A DNA stretch of 6,435 bases from an uncultured Fibrobacterota bacterium (lineage in GTDB: Bacteria; Fibrobacterota; Chitinivibrionia; Chitinivibrionales; CAIOZP01), in the NCBI GenBank assembly GCA_903862805.1, contig CAIOZP010000675.1:1-6435 (forward strand), written 5' to 3'. The translations under genes were made by a program, and so were the position numbers. Position 1 is the first letter of the stretch; each line of letters starts with the position of its first letter. This document shows positions 1-6,328 of the stretch, in pieces. The notes below the pieces were generated by a model that saw nothing but the letters and a program-made list of their open reading frames with translations, was not told the origin of the DNA and did no database searches.

Positions 1-551
1 ATGGCCGGACTTTCCCCGAAGCGGGAATGGTCAATCGCATCGACAAGCTCACTTCCGGCGTGGTTCTTGTCGGGCGCGACGACGAGGCAATGGCTAAATT
101 ACAAGATGGTTTTTCCCGCGCCGAGATCCATAAAGAATACCTTGCGATTGTCGAGGGAATTCCCGATCCGCGCGAAGGAAATATCGCCGCGCCACTCAGC
201 AGGCGCGGCGAATCGAGCCGATTCAAAGTGGACTTCGAGCATGGGCGCAATGCCTTCAGCTCGTATGAAACCATCGCTACGTCTGCCAGTGGACTTTCAC
301 TTGTACGAGTGTTTCCGAAGACCGGACGCACACATCAGATCCGCATTCATCTTGCGCACATCGGGTGCCCGATCATTGGCGATCAAGCCTACGGAGTGCC
401 GTCTCCGTATATCGCGCGGCAGGCATTGCACTGCGCCGTCACGGCCTTTTCTCATCCTGTCACTGACGAATATATCAAAATCGAAGCTCCGCTCGCCGAC
501 GATATGAAAGCAATAGTTGCAAAGGAGTTCGGCGAAGATGTCATCAAGTGA
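1..551 (+). CDS. RluA-family pseudouridine synthase, 3' part
   Basis: Enzyme that isomerises uridine to pseudouridine in rRNA or tRNA, acting in the cytoplasm. The frame (codons from base 3) is open at the window edge, so the ATG at 27 is internal and the N-terminal part, including any S4 domain, lies outside. Visible family motifs: the catalytic-loop stretch VNRIDKLTSG, with the presumed catalytic Asp at bases 42-44; the segment TGRTHQIRIHLAHIG followed by PIIGDQAYG; and near the C-terminus RQALHC with FSHPVT. The usual His of the HRLD motif is Asn here. The family includes RluA, RluC, RluD and TruC; the target base cannot be assigned from this fragment, so no symbol is given. The stop TGA at 549-551 lies beyond the start of the next gene, which suggests co-translation. 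The family call is firm; the specificity is unknown. Confidence 0.93.
   Translation, partial: GRTFPEAGMVNRIDKLTSGVVLVGRDDEAMAKLQDGFSRAEIHKEYLAIVEGIPDPREGNIAAPLSRRGESSRFKVDFEHGRNAFSSYETIATSASGLSLVRVFPKTGRTHQIRIHLAHIGCPIIGDQAYGVPSPYIARQALHCAVTAFSHPVTDEYIKIEAPLADDMKAIVAKEFGEDVIK
521..527 (+). promoter_or_regulatory. Shine-Dalgarno sequence for the PepSY-like gene
   Basis: AAAGGAG lies 10 bases before the ATG at 538, inside the coding end of the pseudouridine synthase gene. It decides the start of the downstream gene: an in-frame TTG at 517 precedes this site and has no comparable signal. Confidence 0.75.
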
Positions 552-912
552 AATTGACAAAGAGGAATCGCCGAAGACCGACGGTACCGGACTTCCTCCG
601 CTCGGAAACTCACTCGCCGGCCGCATATTCCTCGCGTTCTCCGGAACCGTGCTGATCCTCGCAACAATCTACGCCGGCATGATCGCGTGGAAACTCCGGC
701 CGCACGAAATTACAAGCCCGCGCGAAGCACTGGATGCCGGACGGATGATCGCTCAATGGCACTTCGGAAGCAGCGGATTACTTTACAAAACAATAAGCGT
801 CAGAGACTCTGCTGATATGTGGATCATCGGCGGCAGCACTGCCGACGGCGCGAAATGGCATGTCGATATCGAAAGAAAATCAGGCAGGGTTGTCACAGTC
901 ATCAGGCGATGA
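538..912 (+). CDS. Small membrane-anchored protein with PepSY-like C-terminal domain
   Basis: Predicted protein of 124 residues, function not known. Residues 1-28 are polar and acidic. Residues 30-51 form one strongly hydrophobic segment (start IFLAFSGTVLILATIY) and are probably a transmembrane anchor. Residues from about 60 form a small alpha/beta region ending in a W-x(6-10)-WHVDIERKSGRVV pattern, which resembles the strand pair of PepSY domains (a Trp, then V-x-I-x-x-x-x-G-x-V). PepSY domains are often extracytoplasmic and linked to inhibition of peptidases or to sensing, but this match is by eye and weak. The ATG is chosen because of the AAAGGAG 10 bases upstream. It overlaps the pseudouridine synthase by 14 bp, so the two are probably one operon. 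Its TGA stop lies within an intrinsic terminator stem, and its last 33 bp overlap the end of the opposing TPR gene. Confidence 0.72.
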   Translation: MSSSEIDKEESPKTDGTGLPPLGNSLAGRIFLAFSGTVLILATIYAGMIAWKLRPHEITSPREALDAGRMIAQWHFGSSGLLYKTISVRDSADMWIIGGSTADGAKWHVDIERKSGRVVTVIRR

Positions 913-1856
913 CTTTTTTTCATAGCCAGGAATGAGTGCAATTATCTTGCTCTGCAGGGCCTCGGCCGTTTTTCTACCGAACACGGTTCCCACTTCGTCA
1001 AGCTTCACCTTCATCGAATTAAGGTTCCACAAGCTTGCCCGTATGAACGAAATCAGTTCGAGACGCCGCAGCGAATAGTCTTTCACATGATCGTAGATTA
1101 TCGCGCGCAAAAGCGACGCAAGCGAATGTGCTGGCCGTGCCGGATTGATTTCGGAGAGATGAAGCAGCGCACCCTTTTCGAGACCAGCCTCTATCATGTG
1201 ATATGTCCAGATGATCAGGTCGAGATTGATGAGCGCACGGTCGGCGTGGATTATGCGGTCGCGGAGCAACGAAATGTCTGTGTCGGGATGTCGCTTGCGG
1301 TGATGAACGATGAGTGAATGCAAGGCCCGCAGGTTCCCTGGATTGCGCTCGAGCAATGCTCCGAGAGTCCGTTCGGTTCCTTCGTCATTGCGGATTTTTC
1401 GTAGAGCGATGCGAGGAGCGTGTAGGCGTAGTAGTTACCTGGCGCGACTGCGATTTCGTTTTCGAGTGCACGGATAGCGGAGTCGCTGTCGCCCATCGCA
1501 ATGGCATTTATCGCAAGGTCGTGAAAAGCCTCGGCTCCGGAGGCGTTTGCGCAGACAGCCTTTTCAAGCCAGCGCCGACTTTCGCCCCATTGGCCGGCAT
1601 CGTGCAGGACCTCTCCGGCGAGCAGACAGATTCCGTAAATTGCATCAAGTTCGTTTGCATGCTTACCACCTCTGGCAGAGAGCGAAGCCTCGGCGGTCGA
1701 AAGGATTCTCACCGTTTCTTCCGCGCCAAAATGTGCGGCTGTCGCAAAGGCCAAGTCACAAAGTGCAGTTCTCACATCGGGACATTCAACATTGCCTTCA
1801 GCGAGAACGGAACACATTTCCGCAAGGCGTTCATGGCAGTCAGGAGTTTCGGTCAT
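880..1856 (-). CDS. TPR-repeat protein, reading frame broken by one base
   Basis: Probable cytoplasmic helical-repeat protein; no signal peptide. The start is the ATG at 1854-1856, which overlaps the stop of the beta-helix gene as ATGA and has GGAG 5 bases upstream. A longer start at 1907 would run into the upstream gene and lacks this support. From the start, 201 codons are open (stop in the 1251-1253 region), but TPR character ends at about residue 154, after LASLYEK. A second frame then continues with IRNDEGTERTLGALLERNPG and on to a TGA at 880-882. Adding one A to the run of five at 1395-1399 joins the two into 325 residues with continuous TPR-like helices at about 75-190 and a helical C-terminal part that I do not recognise. 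Four Cys (7, 15, 25, 33) are regularly placed near the N-terminus. Either the gene is a pseudogene or the sequence lost a base. The end overlaps the PepSY-like gene by 33 bp. Confidence 0.78.
897..920 (+). terminator. Rho-independent terminator overlapping the stop codon
   Basis: The 7-bp stem AGTCATC / GATGACT (897-903 with 908-914) has a 4-base loop, AGGC, and is followed directly by Ts through 920. The TGA stop of the PepSY-like gene (910-912) forms part of the 3' arm. On the other strand the hairpin is preceded, not followed, by the A/T tract, so it should work only for the plus-strand transcript. The same bases encode the last residues of the opposing TPR protein. Confidence 0.8.
1395..1399 (-). 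other. Frameshift site in the small TPR gene
   Basis: Run of five T on the plus strand (AAAAA in the coding strand, codons TAC GAA AAA TCC). The upstream frame reads LASLYEK and then an unrelated tail. Shifting back by one base after AAA reads IRNDEGTERTLGALLERN, which continues the TPR pattern. A single lost A, real or from sequencing, explains it best. The site does not match the classic X XXY YYZ slippery heptamer, so programmed frameshifting is the less likely reading. Confidence 0.75.
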
Positions 1857-2977
1857 TTCTTCTCCGGACATCCATTGTTGCTCGCAGGCCCTGGAACATT
1901 GGGACATTTGTCGGTTGAATCGGGTATGCCATCCTGGTCGTTATCATAGTCGGGACATCCGTCCTGATCCTGGAAACCATCGAAATCTTCGGGCAGATTC
2001 GGACAGGCATCGTTCACGTCGTAGATGCCGTCCTGATCGTTGTCGAGGTCGGGACATCCGTCCTGATCTTCGAAACCGTCCATGTCTTCGGGTTGATCGG
2101 GGCATTGATCGATGTCGTCGGGAATTCCATCACCGTCGCTGTCGCGTTTAATACTTTTTGCCTTCTCAGGATCGACAATGCCGATAGGAAATCCGTCCTT
2201 GCCCATGGTCAACAAGGGCGAATTACTTTTCAGGATCGAGGTATAAACGAGGTCGCTTCGGTAATATGCGTAGAGCGGATCGGTCGCGACATTGCTGGCA
2301 TCAACTACGGCATCGCTGTTATAGTCTTTACGGTTCAACCAGAAATCGTTATAGACAAGGCGCGACTTTCTGCTGTCGGGACTGACCCACACACCGAACT
2401 GCTTGTTGCCGATGAACACGTTGTCCTGAACCAGTACGCCACTTTTGCGCGAGAGCGAGATACCGGAGTTTTCGTTATGCGCAATCACGTTGTTTTCGAT
2501 CGCCGTTCTCATTCCGTATGAGACAAGCTCACAATAGATTCCGCTCCACTGGTTGCTCATGATGAGGTTGTTGCGGATTTCGGGAAGCGAAACCACGCAC
2601 TGAATACCGGTGCGGAAGTTGTCGCGTATGATGCAGTTCTCGATAATCATGTTTGTGTTTTCGGAAATGACGCCGATCGCGCCTTGCGTAACCGTTACGC
2701 TGCTGAGCACCGCCCAGTTGGCCGCGTGAACGACGGCATCACGACGGTTGCCACGGAGGATCACCTTCTCGACATCGGAGCCTTTGACGATGACGCTGTC
2801 GGCCATCACGATGTTTTCGCGGTATGTTCCGGGCAGTATGTAAACCGTGTCGCCACAACCCGCCGCGTGGATCGCCTTCTGGATATTCGAATATTCTGTA
2901 GGGACTGTCAGACGCTTTCCGGCATCGGCCGGAATAAAGAGCATCGCTGAAAGAAACATCGCCGAAAGAATTCTCAT
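1853..2977 (-). CDS. Secreted right-handed beta-helix protein with thrombospondin type 3 repeats
   Basis: Predicted exported protein of 374 residues; enzyme activity, if any, unknown. Residues 1-19 look like a signal peptide (MRILSAMFLSAMLFIPADA, cleavage likely after ADA). Residues 23-56 carry the TVPTEYSNIQKAI ... GDTVYILPGTY pattern that opens many NosD/DUF1565-type pectin-lyase folds. About five beta-helix rungs follow at 90-215 (IENCIIRDN, IRNNLIMSN, IENNVIAHN, VQDNVFIGN, LVYNDFWLN). A capping region at 233-267 has DPLYAYY and SNSPLL ... IGI. Residues 279-374 are Asp-rich type 3 repeats (DSDGDGIPDD, DNDQDGIPD, CP pairs) expected to bind calcium. In many outer-membrane proteins such repeats lead into an OmpA domain; here the protein simply ends. 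The ATG at 2977 is chosen for AGCAGG 8 bases upstream and the compact signal peptide; an ATG at 2995 is an in-frame alternative. It is coupled to the next gene by ATGA. Confidence 0.88.
   Translation of the reverse strand: MRILSAMFLSAMLFIPADAGKRLTVPTEYSNIQKAIHAAGCGDTVYILPGTYRENIVMADSVIVKGSDVEKVILRGNRRDAVVHAANWAVLSSVTVTQGAIGVISENTNMIIENCIIRDNFRTGIQCVVSLPEIRNNLIMSNQWSGIYCELVSYGMRTAIENNVIAHNENSGISLSRKSGVLVQDNVFIGNKQFGVWVSPDSRKSRLVYNDFWLNRKDYNSDAVVDASNVATDPLYAYYRSDLVYTSILKSNSPLLTMGKDGFPIGIVDPEKAKSIKRDSDGDGIPDDIDQCPDQPEDMDGFEDQDGCPDLDNDQDGIYDVNDACPNLPEDFDGFQDQDGCPDYDNDQDGIPDSTDKCPNVPGPASNNGCPEKK
1857..1865 (-). promoter_or_regulatory. Shine-Dalgarno sequence of the small TPR gene
   Basis: On the minus strand GGAGAAGAA directly precedes the ATG at 1856, with GGAG spaced 5 bases from it. 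It lies within the last codons of the beta-helix gene and fixes the TPR start at the ATGA overlap. Confidence 0.65.
1907..2104 (-). repeat. Two tandem 99-bp units encoding type 3 calcium-binding repeats
   Basis: Two adjacent units of 99 bp (33 codons each) encode near-identical peptides: CPDQPEDMDGFEDQDGCPDL and CPNLPEDFDGFQDQDGCPDY, each followed by DNDQDGI. A 21-base block beginning GTCGGGACATCC on the plus strand is identical at 1949-1969 and 2048-2068, exactly 99 bases apart. The conservation is partly at DNA level, consistent with an internal duplication. Confidence 0.85.
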
Positions 2978-2985
2978 TTTGCCAA

Positions 2986-2991
2986 CCTGCT
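2986..2991 (-). promoter_or_regulatory. Probable Shine-Dalgarno sequence of the beta-helix gene
   Basis: AGCAGG on the minus strand, one mismatch from AGGAGG, 8 bases before the ATG at 2977. The alternative ATG at 2995 is preceded by CCGAAAACAAG, with no such signal, which favours 2977. Confidence 0.5.
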
Positions 2992-3014
2992 TCATCTTGT
3001 TTTCGGTTTGGATG

Positions 3015-3042
3015 AATATAACTCCATCACGCAAATCAAGTC
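3015..3042 (-). promoter_or_regulatory. Weak candidate promoter ahead of the beta-helix gene
   Basis: In the 124-bp gap between the Nudix stop and the beta-helix start, the minus strand has TATATT (3020-3015) as a possible -10 element. Sixteen bases upstream is GACTTG (3042-3037), a poor -35 match; an overlapping TTGATT is better but only 13 bases away. The gap could also be read through from the Nudix gene. I see no clear terminator in it. Confidence 0.2.
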
Positions 3043-3101
3043 GTGAATTGTTGCAGCTTGGTTCGTATGATTCGGGAAAGCCGGAAATCAAAGGCACATT
3101 T

Positions 3102-3566
3102 TCAGATCAAATCAAGATCGTACAATGCTTCCTTATATACTTTTCTTTTGAAATCGACAATGAGCTTCATCGCTTCTGCTGGTGATGCCCAACGCCAGGA
3201 ATCAAACTCTGGATGATGATCGGTTGCGTCGAAACGAATTTGAGGCTCGGCATCGATGAATCGGGCATATACCCATCGTTGCTGCTGACCGATGTATCCG
3301 CGTTTGTTTACACTCGCACCTTCAGGATATTCATACCGGTAAAGTCCGGAGGCAATTTTGATGACTGCTACGCGGTCGTTGCCGATTTCTTCGAGGAGTT
3401 CGCGCTTCATCTCGGATATCAGGTCGGCTTTCGGGTCGATGCCACCCTGAGGAAACTGCCAGCCCTCGTTTTCGACAGCCCCAATACGGTGACAAATAAG
3501 AACGCAGTCACCGGCACTTGGGCCGATGACTGCGCAGACGTTGTCACGATACAGTTCTTTGCTCAC
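3102..3566 (-). CDS. rppH: Nudix hydrolase, RppH/NudH-like
   Basis: Protein of 154 residues, close to the usual RppH length. RppH removes pyrophosphate from the 5' triphosphate end of RNA and so starts mRNA decay; relatives hydrolyse diadenosine polyphosphates. Family marks in order: YRDNVCAVI at the start, WQFPQGGID (36-44), the Nudix box at 41-63 with RELLEEIG (metal ligands expected at Glu56, Glu59, Glu60), QQRWVYARF, and a C-terminal DFKRKVYKEAL like the FKRxVY end of RppH. The first Glu of the Nudix box is Ala47 and the last hydrophobic position is Asn63; the core REx2EE is intact, so activity is still expected. The start is GTG at 3564-3566, overlapping the stop of the giant TPR gene as GTGA. 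No Shine-Dalgarno sequence is visible, and the next in-frame Met is residue 53, so translation probably depends on coupling. The symbol rests on motif similarity only. Confidence 0.88.
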   Translation of the reverse strand: MSKELYRDNVCAVIGPSAGDCVLICHRIGAVENEGWQFPQGGIDPKADLISEMKRELLEEIGNDRVAVIKIASGLYRYEYPEGASVNKRGYIGQQQRWVYARFIDAEPQIRFDATDHHPEFDSWRWASPAEAMKLIVDFKRKVYKEALYDLDLI

Positions 3567-6247
3567 TTGGAGATCTTGGCGTATTCCGCCTTGACATCCG
3601 GATCGTCGGGAGCAATTGCGAAAGCTTTCTTCACATTGTCGGCATAACCGGCGTTGTCTTTACGTACCTTTGCAAGGCGTGCAAGGCCAAGATACGCCTT
3701 GTAACACTTCGGGTCGGCGCGCAAGGCCTTCTGGTAAAAATCGTTAGCCCAGAGCGGCTTATTCTGTTCAAGGTGACAATCGGCACGACCGCAAAGAGCC
3801 GGTGCATAGTCGGGATTGATGAAACCGATTTCTTTATAGACCTGAACTGCACTGTCAAGCTGCTTGTCTGCACGTCGGATGTCGGCGCTGAGCATAAGCG
3901 CATCAAGGTCTTCGGGGTTGGTCGCTTTGATGTCTTCGATCTGTTCGGAGGCATCTTTATGTTTGCCCGAAGTAAAGAGGTAGCGGGCATATTCAAGGCG
4001 GTACTTGTTGTCATGTGTCATGTCGACAAGTTCCTTGACCTCCTGCATTGCCTCTTTGTCCATGCCGAGCTTGGCGTAACTGAGGAACAGGTTGCTACGT
4101 AGATCAACATCATCTTTGCGGACAGCCTTGGCCTTCTGGAGAAGGGCAAGCGCGTCCTTCGGGCGGTTTGTCTTCACATAACCTTCGGCAAGCTTGATCA
4201 TAACGTCGGGATTGTTCGGAGAAAGCGTATTTGCCGTCTCAAGGTAAACCATCGCCTCTGAAGTCTTGTTGTTGGTCATGAGAATCGAACCGATGCGGAC
4301 ATTAGCCTGAACGTTCTGCGGATCAGCTTCGATATACTTTTTGTAGGCATCAAGTTCCTTGGCCGGCTGATTGAGCTTGCCATAGACCTGAGCAATGCTA
4401 AGCCATACAGTCTTGTCTTTTCCAACATTGGCTACTGCCTTCTCGAGCATAGCGGCAGACTTCGGAAGCGTTGCCTGATCCTTACTGTAGATAAGACCGA
4501 GTTGCAGATAGTTCCTGGTATCCTGCGGATATTCCTTCTGATTCTGTGTGTAAATAGTGACGGCAAGTTTTGTATCGTTCTTTTCGCGAAGGAGGGCGCG
4601 CTTGAACGCAGCGTCGGCGTTGCGCATTCCCGGCAACTTGCAGTATTCGTCGTAAACCTCGATCGCCTTGTCAGGAAGGTTCTGCGTTTCGTACGATGTG
4701 CCAGCCATCAACAGCACTGATGCCTTGTCTTTGGGAGAAGCCTTCTTGCCGGATTCATCAAACCACTTTGAGAATGCGGTGGACGCATCAGCCCACTTCT
4801 GAAGATTAAACTGTGCCGTGCCGAGCATGAGAAGCTGGCCTTCTGTACCGGCGGTGGACTTCGCAAGCGCGAGGTACTTTACAGTTCCTGCCCAATCCTT
4901 CTTTCCGTAACAGATGTCGGCGAGTTTCTTTGCAACTGCCTCGTCAGCCGGATTCCCGTCGAGATACTTGGCATAAGCCTTGAACGCCTGATCGGCCTTG
5001 GCCTGTTTCGTATAGAGATCACCAAGTGTCTTGTATTCGGTAACGGCCTTGGTGTTCATCATAACCGCCTGTTCGTAAGACGAAACGGCATTCATGAGAT
5101 CACCGGATTCAGCCTGGCAATCGCCGAGGGCGCAAAGCAACGAAGTATTGGAAGGCTCAAGTGTCAGCGCCTTCTGGAACATCGCGATAGCCTTCGGATA
5201 GGTCTTGCCCTTTTCGTAGATCGAGCCAAGTGTCTGGTATGTTCCGGCATTGGCATCGCCGGAGGCTATCACACCGTTGAGCGCCTTGATGGCTTCTTCG
5301 GTCTGACCCTTTGCAATCACTATCTCGGCATAGCGGCCATAGAAGCCCTTGACGGTCGGATCAATCTTGAGCGCCGTACGATATTCGGTAAGCGCGCCGT
5401 CGAGATCCTTCTTTTCATAAAACTGATCGCCTTGATTCTTGTGCGCCTCTGCATCGCTCGGACTGAGGATCAGGTATGTGGCAAGGTAGCTGATTGCACC
5501 TGCCTTGTCGGCTTTATCTTTCGAAATCTGGTACAGGCTCTTGAACACAAAAGGATCTTTAGGCGTAAGCGTCACGAGTTCCTTGAGAAGAACGGTTGCG
5601 CCATCTTTGTCGCCTTTGTCAAGGTCGTACTTGGCAAGACGAAGACGCGATGCCGCATCCTGCTTGTCAAGCGAGACAATCTGCTTGTCGATCTTTGCAA
5701 GTCCGTCTTTGTCGCCTGCTGCATCGTAGCAGAGAGCCTGCCAGCCGAGGTATTTCGCAACACCAGGCTTGGCCGCAACAACCATATCGACATGCTGCTT
5801 CGCTGCAGTATAGTTCTTTGCACGGATAAGGGCCTCGGCGAGCACAAGGCGCGACGAGAACTTTGTAGCATCGGCAGCGACGGCACTCTCTGCGGCATCC
5901 ATTGCCTCGCTCCACTTGTCGAGGGCGGCGGCGCAGACTGCCATTCCATCAAGCGCGTCGGCACTCTTCGCAAGCATGTTGCTCTTGAGGTAAAGCGGAA
6001 GAGCCTCGGCGTACTTCTGCGCATTGCGGTTGTAGTTTCCAAGAATCAGATAGACAGAAGGATCGTTCGGGCGCAGTCCCATCATCTTTTCGTAAGTGGC
6101 TTTAGCCTTGTCCTGCTGACCCGACTTCGAGTAAATATCAGCAAGACGTGCGTAGGCTTCGACATTCTGGGCATCGAGAGCTATAACCTTCTCGAGCGCC
6201 TTGAGAGCATTGGCCTGATCGTTCTGACCGGCATATGCTTCTGACAA
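3563..6247 (-). CDS. Giant tetratricopeptide-repeat protein, 5' end truncated
   Basis: Protein of 894 residues from the TTG at 6245-6247, made almost wholly of TPR units; by length about 26 units of 34 residues. Typical units include NVEAYARLADIYSKSGQQDK (about 29-48), AEAHKNQGDQFYEKKDLDGA and TYQTLGSIYEKGKTYPKA, with DP or NP turns between helices. TPR arrays form superhelical scaffolds for protein binding; the partner is unknown. No signal peptide, membrane segment or catalytic domain is seen, but the true N-terminus is missing. TPR-like coding continues upstream without a start codon (TDNARLVEQFVFLTNADPKD...) to base 6328, where an in-frame TAG (6329-6331) ends it in mid-unit. TTG at 6247 is thus only the first usable start in the sequence as given, with no Shine-Dalgarno support. 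The stop at 3563-3565 overlaps the Nudix start. Alanine, lysine and aspartate are abundant, typical of soluble TPR proteins. Confidence 0.85.
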   Translation of the reverse strand: MSEAYAGQNDQANALKALEKVIALDAQNVEAYARLADIYSKSGQQDKAKATYEKMMGLRPNDPSVYLILGNYNRNAQKYAEALPLYLKSNMLAKSADALDGMAVCAAALDKWSEAMDAAESAVAADATKFSSRLVLAEALIRAKNYTAAKQHVDMVVAAKPGVAKYLGWQALCYDAAGDKDGLAKIDKQIVSLDKQDAASRLRLAKYDLDKGDKDGATVLLKELVTLTPKDPFVFKSLYQISKDKADKAGAISYLATYLILSPSDAEAHKNQGDQFYEKKDLDGALTEYRTALKIDPTVKGFYGRYAEIVIAKGQTEEAIKALNGVIASGDANAGTYQTLGSIYEKGKTYPKAIAMFQKALTLEPSNTSLLCALGDCQAESGDLMNAVSSYEQAVMMNTKAVTEYKTLGDLYTKQAKADQAFKAYAKYLDGNPADEAVAKKLADICYGKKDWAGTVKYLALAKSTAGTEGQLLMLGTAQFNLQKWADASTAFSKWFDESGKKASPKDKASVLLMAGTSYETQNLPDKAIEVYDEYCKLPGMRNADAAFKRALLREKNDTKLAVTIYTQNQKEYPQDTRNYLQLGLIYSKDQATLPKSAAMLEKAVANVGKDKTVWLSIAQVYGKLNQPAKELDAYKKYIEADPQNVQANVRIGSILMTNNKTSEAMVYLETANTLSPNNPDVMIKLAEGYVKTNRPKDALALLQKAKAVRKDDVDLRSNLFLSYAKLGMDKEAMQEVKELVDMTHDNKYRLEYARYLFTSGKHKDASEQIEDIKATNPEDLDALMLSADIRRADKQLDSAVQVYKEIGFINPDYAPALCGRADCHLEQNKPLWANDFYQKALRADPKCYKAYLGLARLAKVRKDNAGYADNVKKAFAIAPDDPDVKAEYAKISK

Positions 6248-6328
6248 CGAGAAAAAAGCCTTCGAGTCCTTCGGATCTGCGTTGGTCAGGAAAACAAACT
6301 GTTCAACCAGTCGAGCGTTGTCAGTGAG
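6248..6328 (-). other. TPR coding signal upstream of the first usable start
   Basis: The 27 codons read TDNARLVEQFVFLTNADPKD and then SKAFFSL, in frame with the giant TPR gene. They match the second helix of one TPR and the first helix of the next, so the real gene was longer than the part that can be translated here. The block is bounded by the in-frame TAG at 6329-6331. Confidence 0.7.

Noticed and set aside
821..846. GGCGGCAGCACTGCC hairpin as terminator of the minus-strand operon
   Set aside because: Short GGCA/TGCC stem inside the PepSY-like coding region with no T run on either side.
913..919. A AAA AAG slippery heptamer in frame in the small TPR gene, next to a hairpin
   Set aside because: The sequence fits the classic -1 pattern, but the hairpin abuts it with no spacer, and a shift would only replace the last nine residues by three before a stop. 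The A tract is explained by the opposite-strand terminator.
1851..1907. Upstream start at 1905-1907 for the small TPR gene
   Set aside because: It would extend the protein 17 residues into the beta-helix coding end without a ribosome site, whereas the ATG at 1856 has GGAG and the ATGA overlap.
1314..1949. Plus-strand open frame of 211 codons opposite the small TPR and beta-helix genes
   Set aside because: It crosses two coupled minus-strand genes, shows no recognisable motif and has no ribosome site.
2978..3101. Possible terminator after the Nudix gene (GATTTCCGGCTTTCCCGAATC region)
   Set aside because: The arms pair imperfectly in the centre and no T run follows on the minus strand.
5432..6244. 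Long plus-strand open frame (270 codons) opposite the giant TPR gene
   Set aside because: It lies wholly antisense to convincing TPR repeats, has Cys/Arg-rich low-similarity content and no start signal; it is a by-product of the codon use of the real gene.
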